Shown here: one piece after another, positions 63,427-64,000 of the stretch
Layout: every line of letters begins with the position of its first letter
Position numbering within the stretch: the first letter of the stretch is position 1
Origin: Marinilabiliaceae bacterium JC040
Lineage (GTDB): Bacteria > Bacteroidota > Bacteroidia > Bacteroidales > Marinifilaceae
DNA length: 64,000 nucleotides
Direction: 5' to 3'
Assembly: GCA_022496785.1 (NCBI GenBank)
Contig: SNAP01000006.1
Location: forward strand, 79,744 to 143,743
Position numbers and translations under genes: made by a program
Notes under the pieces: generated by a model
Database searches by the model: none
What the model saw: the letters and a program-made list of their open reading frames with translations, nothing else
What the model was told of the DNA's origin: nothing

Positions 63427-63575
63427 GATGTCTTGCTTTTTTAATATCTATCTATAATACATAATCATGGAATTATAATAATCATATTATGGAATCAATT
63501 CCAAACTCATATAATTGAATTGTTAAGATTTAAAATACTCTAAATAGTAGATATATAGCTGCTTGTGTTAATTAA

Positions 63576-63673
63576 ATGTTAAAAGAATGTTAAAATACAT
63601 GTTTAAATATACAAATACATAATAAACGTATAAATTCGTATACTTTCATTAAGTAAACAGTAGAAAATATAAA
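63576..63673 (+). promoter_or_regulatory. Duplicated upstream regulatory block, copy B
   Basis: Near-identical to 57972-58069. It lies 56 bp before the radical SAM-like gene at 63729, so the maturase and propeller copy 3 probably answer to the same regulator. Confidence 0.7.
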
Positions 63674-63728
63674 CTAATTATTTTGGTTTTTCTTTGTTTA
63701 TGTGAATTAATAATATACAACTATAATT

Positions 63729-64000
63729 ATGGAAAATAATGCAATCGTGGTTAATACCTCGCAAGGTCTATCCTATTTGGTTAATATATCAAAAAGAAAA
63801 TTTCAATATATAAAACCTGACTTAGAAAATGTAATATTTAAGAGGGATGATTTATTAGATTTAGATACATATGAATATAAGTATCAAGAGAAAAAACATA
63901 AATATCTATTAGAAAATGGTTTCTTTTCAAATAGAAAAAATGAATATACTTTTATTACAGATATTAAAGCATCTCAAATAGAATCTGATATTATAAATTT
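63729..64000 (+). CDS. N-terminus of a probable radical SAM peptide maturase (truncated by window end)
   Basis: The first 90 residues of an open frame running off the window. They read as the N-terminal domain of radical SAM peptide maturases of GG-Bacteroidales RiPP systems (recalled family TIGR04148): GLSYLVNISKRKFQYIKPDL, then YQEKKHKYLLENGFFSNRKN, with the usual K-x-x-Y-L-x-x-x-G-F-F pattern before the cluster-binding C-x3-C-x2-C, which would lie beyond the window. The start follows block B. A broken copy of the same start lies at 55615. The assignment rests on context and pattern, so it is moderate. Confidence 0.6.
   Translation, partial: MENNAIVVNTSQGLSYLVNISKRKFQYIKPDLENVIFKRDDLLDLDTYEYKYQEKKHKYLLENGFFSNRKNEYTFITDIKASQIESDIIN

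Noticed and set aside
1..64000. CRISPR arrays, tRNA or rRNA genes
   Set aside because: I read the intergenic gaps for repeat-spacer units and cloverleaf patterns and found none; the gaps hold promoters, terminators, a riboswitch and pseudogene relics.

Overview
The window looks like a low-GC (clearly AT-rich) anaerobic member of the Bacteroidota, most likely Bacteroidales. The grounds are: start codons without Shine-Dalgarno sequences; repeated promoter boxes of the Bacteroidota type (TTG or TTTG, about 19 bp, then TAnnTTTG); GLPGLI, DUF5686-like, RprXY-like and six-bladed propeller lipoprotein families; an oxygen-sensitive class III ribonucleotide reductase; and a DcuB/asparaginase pair. Species cannot be fixed from this sequence.

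Layout. 1-8.4 kb is housekeeping (nitroreductase, C69 dipeptidase, RecJ, LysRS, GpsA, flavodoxin, ThyA). 8.4-20.1 kb is a surface-phosphopolymer island. A plus-strand arm (ugd, folA, CDP-glycerol-transferase-like, InaA-like kinase, IspD/TarI-SDR fusion, LicD) converges at a strong bidirectional terminator on a minus-strand arm (nucleotidyltransferase, HisC/CobD-like PLP enzyme, opine-dehydrogenase-like, nucleotidyltransferase-aminotransferase fusion, second CDP-glycerol-transferase-like). Together they suggest CDP-ribitol plus a CDP-activated amino-alcohol phosphate, that is, a teichoic-acid-like decoration in a Gram-negative cell. 20.3-22.6 kb holds ffh and folD. 22.6-29.3 kb holds an acyl-CoA ligase with an 11-residue repeat insert and the nrdD-nrdG-transporter operon behind a cobalamin riboswitch.

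29.4-39.2 kb carries a NarL-type two-component system joined to a RelA whose hydrolase domain is dead. It is followed by an OmpR-type two-component system divergent from a GLPGLI/outer-membrane receptor pair, with helically phased CTTAAGT repeats between them. 39.2-52.8 kb has rnz, rpsA, trmD, a patatin-barrel protein, a DUF5686-like protein, an M20 amidohydrolase, and a dcuB-ansB-porin operon.

53-64 kb is the most unusual part: a decaying and duplicating array of six-bladed beta-propeller lipoproteins (four intact, two frameshifted, one reduced to its last 24 codons). Between them lie relics of a RiPP system of the kind called GG-Bacteroidales: a leader-peptide fossil, a pseudo-radical-SAM C-terminus, a radical-SAM N-terminus relic, plus integrase and ISL3-type transposase scraps. 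The window ends inside what looks like an intact copy of the radical SAM maturase. Its upstream block is a near copy of the block upstream of one propeller gene. The two frameshifted propeller genes share an identical A6-tract frameshift just after the lipobox.
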